A DNA stretch of 64,000 nucleotides, taken from Nematostella vectensis (taxonomy: Eukaryota; Cnidaria; Anthozoa; Actiniaria; Edwardsiidae). Below are positions 13,701-24,956 of the stretch, in pieces (the first letter of the stretch is position 1; every line of letters starts with the position of its first letter). The position numbers were made by a program, and so were the translations under genes. The stretch spans positions 2,070,001 to 2,134,000 of the forward strand of contig NC_064039.1 of NCBI RefSeq assembly GCF_932526225.1. Reading direction: 5' to 3'. The notes below the pieces were generated by a model. It searched no databases, was not told the DNA's origin, and saw nothing but the letters and a program-made list of their open reading frames with translations.

Positions 13701-16700
13701 TACCAGATTACATCAATTCTGTAAACCTGTGTTTCAGCTATTAAACAAACAAACACACATAAACACATTATCCCTAGCAGTGTAAGTGTAAAAATGGTTC
13801 TTCAGGGGCCCTACATCTCCACTATGGGACAAAACTCTATTTACACTATGGGACAATACTCCTCCAAATAATCAAATTGCTAAACAATGACATTGATTAC
13901 ACAGCAGATTTTGACAGGGGGCTTAGAAGTGTGAATGTATCCCAGAAAAGGGGGAGGGATGGGATTACAACACTTACCAAGATCACTGGGAGCTCTGTCT
14001 TTTCCTTCTCCCTAAACAAATTATTTATGGTTGGCATGTTATTATTAAGTTACATTGCAGAGTGACTGAAAAAAAATAACAAGCAAAATAATCTGTCTTT
14101 TCCTTCTCCCTAACAAATTGTTTATGGTTGGCATGTTATTATTAAGTTACATTGCATAGTGACAGAAAAAAATAACAAGCAAAATAATCTGTCTTTTCCT
14201 TCTCCCTAAACAAATTGTTTATGGTTGGCATGTTATTATTAAGTTACATTGCATAGTGACAGAAAAAAATAACAAGCAAAATAATCTCTCTTTTCCTTCT
14301 CCCTAAACAAATTGTTTATGGTTGGCATGTTATTATTAAGTTACATTGCAGAGTGACAGGAAAAAATAACAAGCAAAATAATAAACTACACCTATCTTAC
14401 ATTCAAATATTGATACTTACAATGATCTTGTGTATTGCAGAGAGCACAACTGTATGGGCATGGGCCACGCCCCGGAACTTGTCAAATATCAGCTCAATCA
14501 GCTCTAAAAGCAGGTGTGTCTGGTTCTATAAGCAAGAGAAGGACAAAAAAGTAAACCTTTGTTGTTGTACTTTTTTTCCAAAATAATAATCTTATGTTAA
14601 CTGGAGAAAAATTACCTGTGATGCAATGACTTCTCCATCTCTTCCAGCCCTGGAAGTGTAAAATGTTGTTTTTGAATAGTGCTCACAAGTATTATTGTTG
14701 GTGCTTCCAATTATTATTTTGTATAGCACTTACAAGTATTATTTTGTATAGCCCATACAAAGTAAAAGTTTTACATGACAGTATACAGACTTACTCACAT
14801 GGCCTCCAATCATGATATTGGCTGTACAGTGTATGTTGGTGGAGGGGGCTTATGGGCAAAATGTATCATAATGAGGGCAGGGGAGGGGGTGGGGGATGAA
14901 TTACAAAAAAGTTAAGGAAAAGTCTATCATGTAGATAGTCCCATAAACTGTAGGTGGCCGAAGCATTTATACAAGTGTTTTACATGCAAAATATTTATTT
15001 ATATTGAATCTGCAGTACCTTTCTATCACTTGTGAAGTAGCTCGATGAACAATCAAAGACATCTCAATCTTCATTCTTGACTTGATCGCCTTTTAATAAG
15101 AGATGCATGAAATATAAAAATGAAGTAACCCACATTGTTCATGAAATTTAACAAAACAGAAAATGTCACTTGAAAATACTACTGAATAAGCATTCTAATA
15201 CATAGTTTAGCTTTTTTTATGTACCATTCCAAATACAAATACATGGAAAAACCCAAGTCAATTATTTCATCTTCATTTGCATCTGGAACAGCACAGGCCT
15301 AAGGGTACCCAATTACATGTCTAGGATTGACTCTCGTGACACAGGGTACCCAATAATAATCTAGGAAATCTGTTCTTGAAAAAGTGAACTTAACACCATG
15401 GATAGCTTTTCTTGAAAATACTCACCAAACTATTCTAGGCAACTCTCAACAATAAGTGACAAACAATATGTAGCAAATCTTTTGGGAGAGTTATTCTTAA
15501 CAAAACGTATCAAATTATGTTTATTAGTCTTTTATTATTATTAGTCTCATTAAAGAGGAAAATTTGGCAGAGTCGAATACCAGTTTTTGGTCTATTGAAA
15601 TTGAGATAGGATATTCAAGAATCAAGAGAAGCCTCCCTTGAGAAGTCTATCAAATTATTTAGGATTGCTTTCCTTGACATAGGTGATTTTTATCAACAAT
15701 ATACTTGAACAAAGCACGAGTTGCATTTCCACGTTAACATCTGTCTCACCAACTCTAAGCAAGAGAGAGAAAGTTGAGAGTTGGGGAGACCGGTGTTAAC
15801 AGGGAGCAGTCACATATAATGTCCACAGTATATACCTCAATAGCTTCTGGTATTTTTCCAAGGAGAGAGAGTGATTCTACAAGTAGCATCATGAAATTAT
15901 CACTGTCTTCCTCTGGGTCAGTCTGCAGGTCCTCAATAAGCTAACATCACAAATGCAGATGTATCAGAACACTTGCTCAAAAAGCAGATCAATACAGTAT
16001 AAAGCCTTTGAGTAACATACCTCATGGTCTGACTTGCTGGTTGTAACACTGAGAGAATTGGCCTGGTCTAGCATTAATGATCCTTTGAACACAAATACTG
16101 TAGTGTTATGTTTTTATTTCACTATAATGACGTCTTAAACGGTGAAAAAAGAACAAGGGGTGGGGAACTGGAGGTGCCAAAAAAAGGCAGCCAGTCCATA
16201 ACTTTATTTTCTTCAACAGCTGTTTTAAAGACAATATAGAGTACCACCCCAATATCCGTAAACTGTGCTTACGGGAAGCAGATCTGTGATGAGACTTCTT
16301 GAAACTTCCAGAACTCTCTAGAAGAGATGGATTTAAAATAATGTCAAAAAATTGAAATGCGGAGGGATGCCTGCAGCAGTGAACTGACTCTGCCAATATC
16401 CATTCCACCTTTTCTAAGGGCTTTGACTAACTTGGGTAAACTGACTCTGCCAATATTTATTCCACCTTTTCTAAGGGCTTTGACTAACTTGGGTAAACTG
16501 ACTCTGCCAATTTCCATTCCACCTTTTCTAAGGGCTTTGACTAACTTGGGTAAACTGACTCTGCCAATATTCATTCAACCTTTTCTAAGGGCTTTGACTA
16601 ACTTGGGTAAACTGACTCTGCCAATATCCATTCCACCTTTTCTAAGGGCTTTGACTAACTTGGGTAAACTGACTCTGCCAATTTCCATTCCACCTTTTCT

Positions 16701-19700
16701 AAGGGCTTTGACTAACTTGGGTAAACTGACTCTGCCAATTTCCATTCCATCTTTTCTAAGGGCTTTGACTAACTTGGGTAAACTGACTCTGCCAATATCC
16801 ATTCCTCCTTTTCTAAGGGCTTTGACTAACTTGGGTAAACTGACTCTGCCAATATCCATTCCACCTTTTCTAAGGGCTTTGACTAACTTGGGTAAACTGA
16901 CTCTGCCAATATTTATTCCACCTTTTCTAAGGGCTTTGACTAACTTGGGTAAACTGACTCTGCCAATATCCATTCCACCTTTTCTAAGGGCTTTGACTAA
17001 CTTGGGTAAACTGACTCTGCCAATTTCCATTCCACCTTTTCTAAGGGCTTTGACTAACTTGGGTAAACTGACTCTGCCAATTTCCATTCCACCTTTTCTA
17101 AGGGCTTTGACTAACTTGGGTAAACTGACTCTGCCAATATTCATTCCACCTTTTCTAAGGGCTTTGACTAACTTGGGTAAACTGACTCTGCCAATATTCA
17201 TTCCACCTTTTCTAAGGGCTTTGACTAACTTGGGTAAACTGACTCTGCCAATATTCATTCCGCCTTTTCTAAGGGCTTTGACTAACTTGGGTAAACTGAC
17301 TCTGCCAATATCCATTCCACCTTTTCTAAGGGCTTTGACTAACTTGGGTAAACTGACTCTGCCAATATTTATTCCACCTTTTCTAAGGGCTTTGACTAAC
17401 TTGGGTAAACTGACTCTGCCAATTTCCATTCCACCTTTTCTAAGGGCTTTGACTAACTTGGGTAAACTGACGCTGCCAATATTCATTCCACCTTTTCTAA
17501 GGGCTTTGACTAACTTGGGTAAACTGACTCTGCCAATATCCATTCCACCTTTTCTAAGGGCTTTGACTAACTTGGGTAAACTGACTCTGCCAATTTCCAT
17601 TCCACCTTTTCTAAGGGCTTTGACTAACTTGGGTAAACTGACTCTGCCAATTTCCATTCCATCTTTTCTAAGGGCTTTGACTAGCTTGGGTAAACTGACT
17701 CTGCCAATATCCATTCCACCTTTTCTAAGGGCTTTGACTAACTTGGGTAAACTGACTCTGCCAATTTCCATTCCACCTTTTCTAAGGGCTTTGACTAACT
17801 TGGGTAAACTGACTCTGCCAATTTCCATTCCACCTTTTCTAAGGGCTTTGACTAACTTGGGTAAACTGACTCTGCCAATATCCATTCCACCTTTTCTAAG
17901 GGCTTTGACTAACTTGGGTAAACTGACTCTGCCAATATCCATTCCACCTTTTCTAAGGGCTTTGACTAACTTGGGTAAACTGACTCTGCCAATTTCCATT
18001 CCACCTTTTCTAAGGGCTTTGACTAACTTGGGTAAACTGACTCTGCCAATATCCATTCCACCTTTTCTAAGGGCTTTGACTAACTTGGGTAAACTGACTC
18101 TGCCAATATCCATTCCACCTTTTCTAAGGGCTTTGACTAACTTGGGTAAACTGACTCTGCCAATTTCCATTCCACCTTTTCTAAGGGCTTTGACTAACTT
18201 GGGTAAACTGACTCTGCCAATTTCCATTCCACCTTTTCTAAGGGCTTTGACTAACTTGGGTAAACTGACTCTGCCAATATCCATTCCACCTTTTCTAAGG
18301 GCTTTGACTAACTTGGGTAAACTGACTCTGCCAATATTCATTCCACCTTTTCTAAGGGCTTTGACTAACTTGGGTAAACTGACTCTGCCAATATTTATTC
18401 CACCTTTTCTAAGGGCTTTGACTAACTTGGGTAAACTGACTCTGCCAATTTCCATTCCACCTTTTCTAAGGGCTTTGACTAACTTGGGTAAACTGACTCT
18501 GCCAATTTCCATTCCACCTTTTCTAAGGGCTTTGACTAACTTGGGTAAACTGACTCTGCCAATATTCATTCCACCTTTTCTAAGGGCTTTGACTAACTTG
18601 GGTAAACTGACTCTGCCAATATTCATTCCACCTTTTCTAAGGGCTTTGACTAACTTGGGTAAACTGACTCTGCCAATATTCATTCCGCCTTTTCTAAGGG
18701 CTTTGACTAACTTGGGTAAACTGACTCTGCCAATATTCATTCCACCTTTTCTAAGGGCTTTGACTTACTTGGGTAAAAACATAGAGAAAATTACCACATG
18801 TAGCGAAACAGGAGTTTCAAAAGCTTTAAATTTGCAAGGAAAAAAAACAGTAAAATTGTATAAAGCACATCAAAGGGTTCATGCTACCAAAAGGCTGTAT
18901 AAGTATATAGTGCAGCTTGTTTCTTGGATGTTGTACAGGATATAAATATGAATTATATCAACTCTTGCCTTTTTGGGGTGCCGAGGAGTGGTTCTTGGAT
19001 GTTTTACAGGATTTGATATACAGCTGACGATGCAACTCCTCAATAAGAAGTTCATGTTCAATTTTCTTTTTTGCTTGTAAGTCCAGCCGCAAGTGACGCA
19101 GGGCCTCAACCCCAGAAAGGCTGCCTTCCAGGAGAGAAACTGCAAAACATGTTAATTGTTGATGGCATTCCTAATTCACAGATCGATGGATAAAACGTAT
19201 AATGGGTAACATTTGTGAATCATTACATATAAAAGCATAGCATTGCTTTGTGTTCTGATTTTAAGTTGCTAGACTGATGTATGTAGTTTCTGGACACACT
19301 CAAATGCATTCCCTGCCAGATCTCCCAGTTAAACTGGAACTTCCCAGTCTTGTAACAAATATTTTATGTTTCCCGTATTACAGTCGAGAAAAAATAATGA
19401 AGCTGAAGCAAACCTAAATTCTTTTGGCTTTGTTTGAATTTGGGGCAAGGCATCTCCAGTTTGAATTGAAAATCAATTTCAATTTCATTTCAATGCCCAA
19501 CCAAAAAAGTTTTTTTCCTATAAAAACAACACCAGCACAGATCATGTTCTCCATTGTAGTTATCATACCTGTGTTGACAAGGAGCTCCGTGGCATGGAGA
19601 TAGTATTTCTGCTGCTTGAACTTCCCAATTTCTTCTGGAACGTTCTTCACTTGGTCTCTAATATGCAATTCAAATGATGACTATAAAAATGTTTATAATT

Positions 19701-22700
19701 TTTTTTTTGTGAAACAGCATAATTTTTGATGATCCGGCTTACATGATAAGATTGTATTGTTTTTGTTTCAATATCATTCAAGACATTTAAATTTCTGTAG
19801 ACTAAATATATTCACCATCAAAGCTCAAATATCATACATTTATCCCTTCAATCTGAATTTACTGCTTCAAAAAGGCAGAGATTGTGTCAATTTTGCAGTT
19901 GTTGCCCATGAATAACACAACAGAATCCAAGATGTCTGACAATAGGGGAATTCATTGGTAATGTTTCTGGATGTTCCCTCAATAGAATTTCTTTGAATTT
20001 TAATATGCTGTTTAATATGCCAAATTCTATTGGCCAATAATGTGATGAGAAACCAACGAGTGATGGGTTAAACCATAAAATGGCTCACATGCGATCCAGG
20101 AGGCTGAGCACCTCATTGTACTCCATCCCCTCCATCCAGTACTTTTTGAGAGCATCCCTTTTGCAGCGTAGTAGTGTTTTACATGCATGTAGACTCTCCT
20201 TTAAGTGTTTCACTTTATCCAGGGAAACTAATAAAATTTAAGCCAACAAAAGTTAATGAGAGATTTAAGGCCACAATCCTCAGGACCACAGCTAGAAATA
20301 AAAGAAAGTGGTTATACCTATATAAAGCAACCACCTACAGTGGCTACTACCAAAAAAAACTAATAATTTGTCATTTCAACACTGTATTGTATACCTCTTT
20401 TAAGCTGCCCATTAAGCAGCTGCAACCACTTCATTGTATTTTTCAGTCCTACTGTATAAAGTATTATTCATTATCAAATCTTCAAACCCTTTGGTGACAA
20501 AAATAGTAAGGAAAGCAAACTGGTCACTATTGAGGGTGACAAATTAGAATAATATGAGCAATAAATGTGGCAACACTTTTTGTCATCGGGAAGTATATCA
20601 TGTTTCACAATTAAGAACAGTCATGATGATGGCTGCTTAATAGAGTTACAACACTACTGTATGAGAAAGACAAAATTGCCATGTATTGCTTTGCAATTTA
20701 TATAATTAAATTGAATTTTCTGTTCACTTGCTGTGTCTAAAATTGTCTCCCAACCGTATTGTACAGTATTACCACCATTAAGGAGATTACATGAATTCTC
20801 TGAATCATGCCTAAGGCAAGTGCATCTGAAACTACCCCAGCCAGAAAAAGGCTCTGATAAAGTGCCATCAAAGGAATATTATTTGCAGATTCATATTATC
20901 TATGGTCTATTGGCACTCACCCTGGATTCTGGATGAAATACCAGTGAAAGTTTGAATTGTTGACTTCAGCTGTTCTTGGTTTTCTTAAATAAGCCAAAAA
21001 AAGCTTTTAAAATAATCAGAGCCAGCAAACAAAGAAACAAATAAATACTTTATTTGAAGTAAATAAGCAAAAACTGAATAATTTTAAATATACAAAGGTA
21101 ATAAATAAATATATAATAAAATTATGATATGATTATGCATTGTATGAGGATGAGTTGTAATTTTTCACAAAAAAAGCAATATTTGCAAATATTTGAATTT
21201 GAATTTGACTCCTGCCCCCCCTCCCCCCCCCCCCCCCCACACACTCAAAAACCTGTCCCTTATTCAACAACAAGAACAGTATTGCAAAAAGGTAAATGGT
21301 ACAGGCTTAAATTTCCATTAAAAGAAGTGTGTAATACCACGGGTGTGACAACATGTTTAGCATTACACAAACACGAACGCGCACTATATAAGGGATAGCT
21401 CCACCCCCTTTTTCGCAAGCTCTTGTGCAAGTCATCTTCATTCACATCTAGACTTTATTGAGTGTAGACCTCTGTAAACTGCCAGATAAAAACCTAACAA
21501 ATAGTAAAGTCGTATGACAGTCAACATGTACTATATAACAACTTTAAAGTACAAGAATGTTAAAAAATATCAGGCATAGTTTGTAGTCAATAATCTACAA
21601 GAAACGCTTTCCCATTTAAAAATGTACTTTCCCATTTAAATGTGTACTTTTGCGAGAGCGTTGTTTTCACGTCCTCAAAATGCGGGTCAACCAATCAGAG
21701 ACCATCTCTTCAATAGCCTTAATTCAACACATCTGGAAAACGCCAGTCAGCCAATGAAATGATCTTGAAATTTGAGCCTTCGTGATTCCGCGTTCTTCCA
21801 CGCAACCTGACCAATCACACCAAATCATTCTTATCCCGCAAAAAGGTCAATACAAATAGCCTTCTATCAACAGATGCAGATTGCCGGTGATAACGATAAT
21901 TAACGTGGACTAGGGGTCAGAAGATGACTTTAGAAAATAAAAGGAGTAGCCTTACATCTTCAAAACTACGTATAGTACTCGAACTTTAACAAGTCATTAA
22001 ACAAGCTATTTCTAAAACCAACACCAAAGGACACTCGAATTGGCTTACCCTAGTAATGACCTTTTTCTTCTTTGCACAGCTCTCCCAGAATCTCTTTTCG
22101 CTATACCAAATATATCATGTCTTTCTGTGAACAATTCACCAAGTGGATATTTTTAGTGTTCCCAGGTCGGACTAATCATACTTGATCTCAATGAACCAAA
22201 GACTTGTGATGGCGTGAAACGAAATTGGCGCCCTTTTAGTCCCGTGGCTTGGCTTCAATCCCGGCTGTATGCAACCCAAATTTGTCTGCATCCAAATCAA
22301 ATATTGTTCTTTTTGCCGTCGGTTTCATCCAAGAATGACCCATTCGTATTGTTCTCATTATAAAAAGATGCAGGAGAGAAATCTTCTAGCTCACGCTGCA
22401 CATGATGCCGTGTAACACGAGATCTCAGGGCATGGAATGAATTGATAAACAATTTGCTGTTGTTGCAATTAAATATTGACATACTCTGAATATACAGCAA
22501 ACCAAAACGTAGCAAGTGCGTTTTCGAACCCAGAACGTCCTGTAATATAGGTGAACTCAAAAAATACCACCGTGTTTCAAAGCAACCACAACTTGAGTAA
22601 ATAGCCGTGGGTATAGGAATGATTCAGTGTGATTGGTCAAGTCGCGTGGAAAAACGCGGTATCACAAGGGCTCAAATTTCAAGATCATTTCATTGACTGA

Positions 22701-23748
22701 CTGGCGTTCTCCAGACGCATTGAATTAAGGCTATTGAAGTGACTGTCTCTGATTGGTTGACCCGCGTTTTGAGGACGTAAAAACAACGCTCTCGCAAAAG
22801 TACACATTAAAATGGGAAAGTACATTTTTAAATGGAAAAGTGATAAGAACAAAAATTGTAATTGAGTGGCTCATTTGAAATGACCTTATTCAGGTGCGCA
22901 CGGGGACAAACACCAAATTTGAAAAATTCATCACTTCAAAACCTATCTCCATCTCTAAGGAGCTCTGCACTCAGTAAAGTCAAATGACTTCTTGCCTAAG
23001 GCAAGTCCCTTTTATAGTTTGTGTTCATGAAAATGAATTACACAATTGGGTTTTAAAGGAACAGAAAAGTACAGTATGTTATTAAAATATGTATAAAAAT
23101 AAAACAAGCCTTTGGCATCCGACAGCCTCAAAGCAAGATGGCCTGTCTTAACACACACTACAGTAAGTACATTAAGTTGTATGGGCAGGGGAGGGATTCC
23201 TGGGTTCGCCAGTAGAAAGGTACATTCTTTAGTGACTACTTTAACAAACACTCTTAACTGCGAAAAGCATGGAATTTTCTTAAATTATACTGACAGGTAA
23301 TCGCACGTGAAACATAGGTAAGTCTGTAAACATAGATGTGCAGGGAACACAGTTTGGACAATATTGTAACTTGACCAATATTCGGGGAAAAACTTACTCT
23401 CCACTAATTTGTTAAGCTCGTCGTCGACTTCTCTGTACTCATATTGTAGCCTTTCTTTCTCTATTTCTCTCTGCTTGATATTCCCACTGAAGACCAACGA
23501 CATATGTTTGGATCAGCAACAACAACAACAACAAAATTTGCCTTCGGGTAAAAAAATAGAGGTTTGAAATAAATTCATTACCTAGTTGCTAAAGTCCGAA
23601 TCACAGAAAGAAGCACTGCCGACTGCGGGACAATAAAAAAAGGATTAGATTTATGATATAAAAAGCACTAGACTTATTCACTTTTTTGTAGAAATCATAC
23701 CGAAGAGTCATAGAACTTGTGTGGCCTTCTGTCATAAGGCGTCGCCAT
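4751..23748 (-). CDS. EXOC4: Exocyst complex component 4 (SEC8), 34 exons, complete
   Basis: Large exocyst subunit that helps tether secretory vesicles to the plasma membrane. Exons (5' to 3'): 23748-23701, 23622-23582, 23486-23398, 20983-20921, 20227-20089, 19657-19569, 19139-19008, 18823-18795, 16315-16273, 16082-16021, 15940-15836, 15089-15019, 14649-14616, 14525-14421, 13998-13978, 13726-13685, 13540-13455, 13127-13070, 12723-12631, 12506-12419, 12326-12263, 11693-11578, 11226-11153, 10816-10678, 10110-9965, 9572-9528, 9137-9030, 8713-8612, 7427-7393, 6841-6727, 6522-6404, 5783-5688, 5419-5308, 4921-4751. They total 2880 nt, 959 aa plus stop (human 974). Family landmarks: [65 protein letters not shown]. 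The N-terminal part (exons 2-5) looks coiled-coil. Least certain are the 29-nt exon 8 and 21-nt exon 15, chosen by phase and weak similarity. Several introns carry minisatellites. Confidence 0.95.
6900..6945. repeat. Partial copy of dispersed repeat family A
   Basis: GAACCAGAATAATGAATACA and the following ATATACGAAAAAC closely match 1134-1168. The copy sits in EXOC4 intron 29, just upstream of exon 30 in gene direction. Only part of the family consensus is present. Confidence 0.45.
7685..7835. repeat. Degenerate 22-bp tandem repeat in EXOC4 intron 28
   Basis: About seven imperfect units containing GCGTGTTTACGTTGCTATGG or close variants follow each other. The divergence between units suggests an old array. 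It lies inside intron 28 (7428-8611), where no further exon is needed for phase or homology. Confidence 0.6.
8865..8935. repeat. Copy of dispersed repeat family A
   Basis: CAAAAACTGGCAGTCGACTC followed by CCAAATTTTCGTCTTT and ATAAGACTTC matches the arm sequences at 1150-1271 in inverse order. It lies in EXOC4 intron 27. Orientation is opposite to the copy at 15527. Confidence 0.5.
10262..10692 (-). repeat. 57-bp array carrying the exon-24 end and 5' splice site of EXOC4
   Basis: The motif CTCACCTTTGTAC (minus strand GTACAAAGGTGAG) recurs at 10331 (variant), 10388, 10445, 10502, 10559, 10616 and 10673, exactly 57 bp apart, with a degenerate eighth copy near 10274. The copy at 10673 is the genuine exon 24/intron 24 junction. 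The others repeat about 20 nt of exon end plus donor and about 35 nt of intron. In the EXOC4 frame the junction runs into GAG TAC TAG, so use of any downstream donor copy would give a premature stop. Units are very similar, which suggests recent expansion. Confidence 0.9.
13985..14390 (-). repeat. 97-bp tandem repeat covering the acceptor side of EXOC4 exon 15
   Basis: The block CTGTCTTTTCCTTCTCCCT starts at 13995 and recurs at 14093, 14189 and 14286, about 97 bp apart. On the minus strand each unit carries GGAGAAGGAAAAG, the sequence immediately before the proposed 21-nt exon 15. Thus up to four competing acceptor-like sites precede that exon. The intervening CATGTTATTATTAAGTTACA block is nearly identical in all copies. 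Confidence 0.8.
15520..15605. repeat. Copy of dispersed repeat family A
   Basis: ATTAAAGAGGAAAATTTGGC followed by AGAGTCGAATACCAGTTTTT closely matches 1224-1265. It lies within EXOC4 intron 11. No coding content. Confidence 0.55.
16381..18776. repeat. 57-bp minisatellite, about 42 copies, EXOC4 intron 8
   Basis: A highly uniform 57-bp unit (contains CTAAGGGCTTTGACTAACTT) repeats from 16381 to 18776; 2396/57 gives about 42 copies. Variation is mostly at one or two positions (ATATCC / ATTTCC / ATATTC / ATATTT). Because 57 is divisible by three, a 19-residue peptide repeat is open on both strands ([19 protein letters not shown] forward, [16 protein letters not shown] reverse). I regard it as intronic: it lies between exons 8 and 9 and begins 18 nt beyond the exon 8 donor. 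In gene direction the first unit reads CCCAAGTAAGTC, a donor-like sequence that is GTTAGTC in the other units checked. Confidence 0.95.
21607..22840. mobile_element. Foldback-type DNA element in EXOC4 intron 3
   Basis: Inverted arms of about 235 bp: 21607-21840 and 22610-22840. The ends read CTTTCCCATTTAAAAATG (left) and its near complement (right). Both arms contain the motifs GTACTTTTGCGAGAGCG, CCAATCAGAGAC and GACCAATCACAC on one strand or the other. Central sequence (about 21841-22609) has no recognisable transposase; an 87-codon minus-strand ORF at 22297-22560 is probably spurious. Arms differ at scattered positions, so the copy is not brand-new. It fills much of EXOC4 intron 3 (20984-23397). 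Confidence 0.8.
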
Positions 23749-24922
23749 CTTGGACAGAGGTGAGTGGAACTAGAAACTAGTCTATCGACTGCGACTGCTG
23801 ATCGATCGACTGATCTCGAATTACTTCTAACACAGGTAACCCAAAATAGGTATATGATGTATATGATATTAAATAATACTTTGTTCGACGTGTCCCATAT
23901 AATCTTTTCTTGATGAAGTAATGCTAATGTATTGATCTAAAAATATTTGTTTAATCATGAAAATAAATATGCTAATTATCTACCGCGGTTCTGCGTCTTC
24001 TTGTCAGCGGCTTATACCCACCACCCGTTACCCGTGTTTCTCGGACATCAACAGGAAATCGTTTTTTTACTCAAAAACTACGGATAGTTTAACAACTACA
24101 AAAGGTAAGTATATAGAAGTATAAAAATTTGCTTGTGTCCAGTCCCCAGAATAACCAATATCTCTGTACTGTAATGCAACTTGCGTTTCCTAGTAATCTA
24201 GACTATGGGAGACTATCTAGGTCTTCCCTTCAGATCCTATCGCATGCCCCACTACTGGATATCTAGACAGGAACGAAGTATTTTTATTCTCAGCTAATTA
24301 TTTCGTTCATTATTTGAGTTACAGAGGCTATATAAGTAAAAATTCGTTTTTTTGTGAAGTTAGCATAACTCTATAGTAGACCTTTCAAGGAGAACGTCTT
24401 CCATTTTTATAGGCCAAAATACCTAATCTGCAACACAAGAAAATGGGACACTTTGCATACCCCCCCCTTTTACCCCCATTTGATATGGGTTAACAGCAAT
24501 TTCTCAGCTTTAATTCAAAGCCGTCGTCAAATGATCATGTATTTTTGGCCAATATTTTGGTGTCAACAAATTTTGAAATAAACCCCCTTTCTCTTTAAGG
24601 AATGGACCATGGGAGGGTGGGGAAAGGAGCAAAAAAAATTCATATACAATGAAAAAGAAAAAAATGCATGCAGCCCAAACCATACAGAAAAAAATGCATA
24701 TAAACATAAATGTCTTGGAGACAAGAAAAAAAACATACATGGCTAAAACCTCCCCACCACCCCCTTCACTTTTTTAATGGTCAAACCCTAAAGCCCCCTC
24801 TCCAAAAAGCCCTTCTCTCCCCTCCTCAACACACACAAAATAAACCCCTTGGAGCTTATTAGAGCTTTAAAGGTGATTTGGTCTCTTATTAAGTTTGTTC
24901 CATTCTCCTAATTGCCTTGCAG
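23749..24922. promoter_or_regulatory. Head-to-head promoter region of EXOC4 (-) and XPNPEP1 (+)
   Basis: The EXOC4 start (23748) and the XPNPEP1 start (24957) face away from each other about 1.2 kb apart. A non-coding first exon of XPNPEP1 probably ends at 24104 (CTACAAAAG before GTAAGT), with a matching acceptor at 24921-24922 (CCTTGCAG), so the true promoter should lie between about 23750 and 24100. No TATA box or CpG island is evident by eye. The 24480-24850 part is AT-rich with C-runs and has no gene. Confidence 0.5.
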
Positions 24923-24956
24923 GACTTGAGCCCCAGTGTCGGCAACACCATTTAGC

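Noticed and set aside
16575..18740. 721-codon minus-strand ORF as an EXOC4 isoform
   Set aside because: Read-through from exon 8 meets TAA in the first unit, and no acceptor was seen that would enter the array in frame.
16357..18945. 862-codon plus-strand ORF as a repeat protein gene
   Set aside because: It is a by-product of a 57-bp unit divisible by three; the opposite strand is equally open, and the whole lies inside an EXOC4 intron with no start context or homology.
22297..22560. 87-codon ORF in the EXOC4 foldback core as a transposase
   Set aside because: Too short, with no recognisable catalytic motif.
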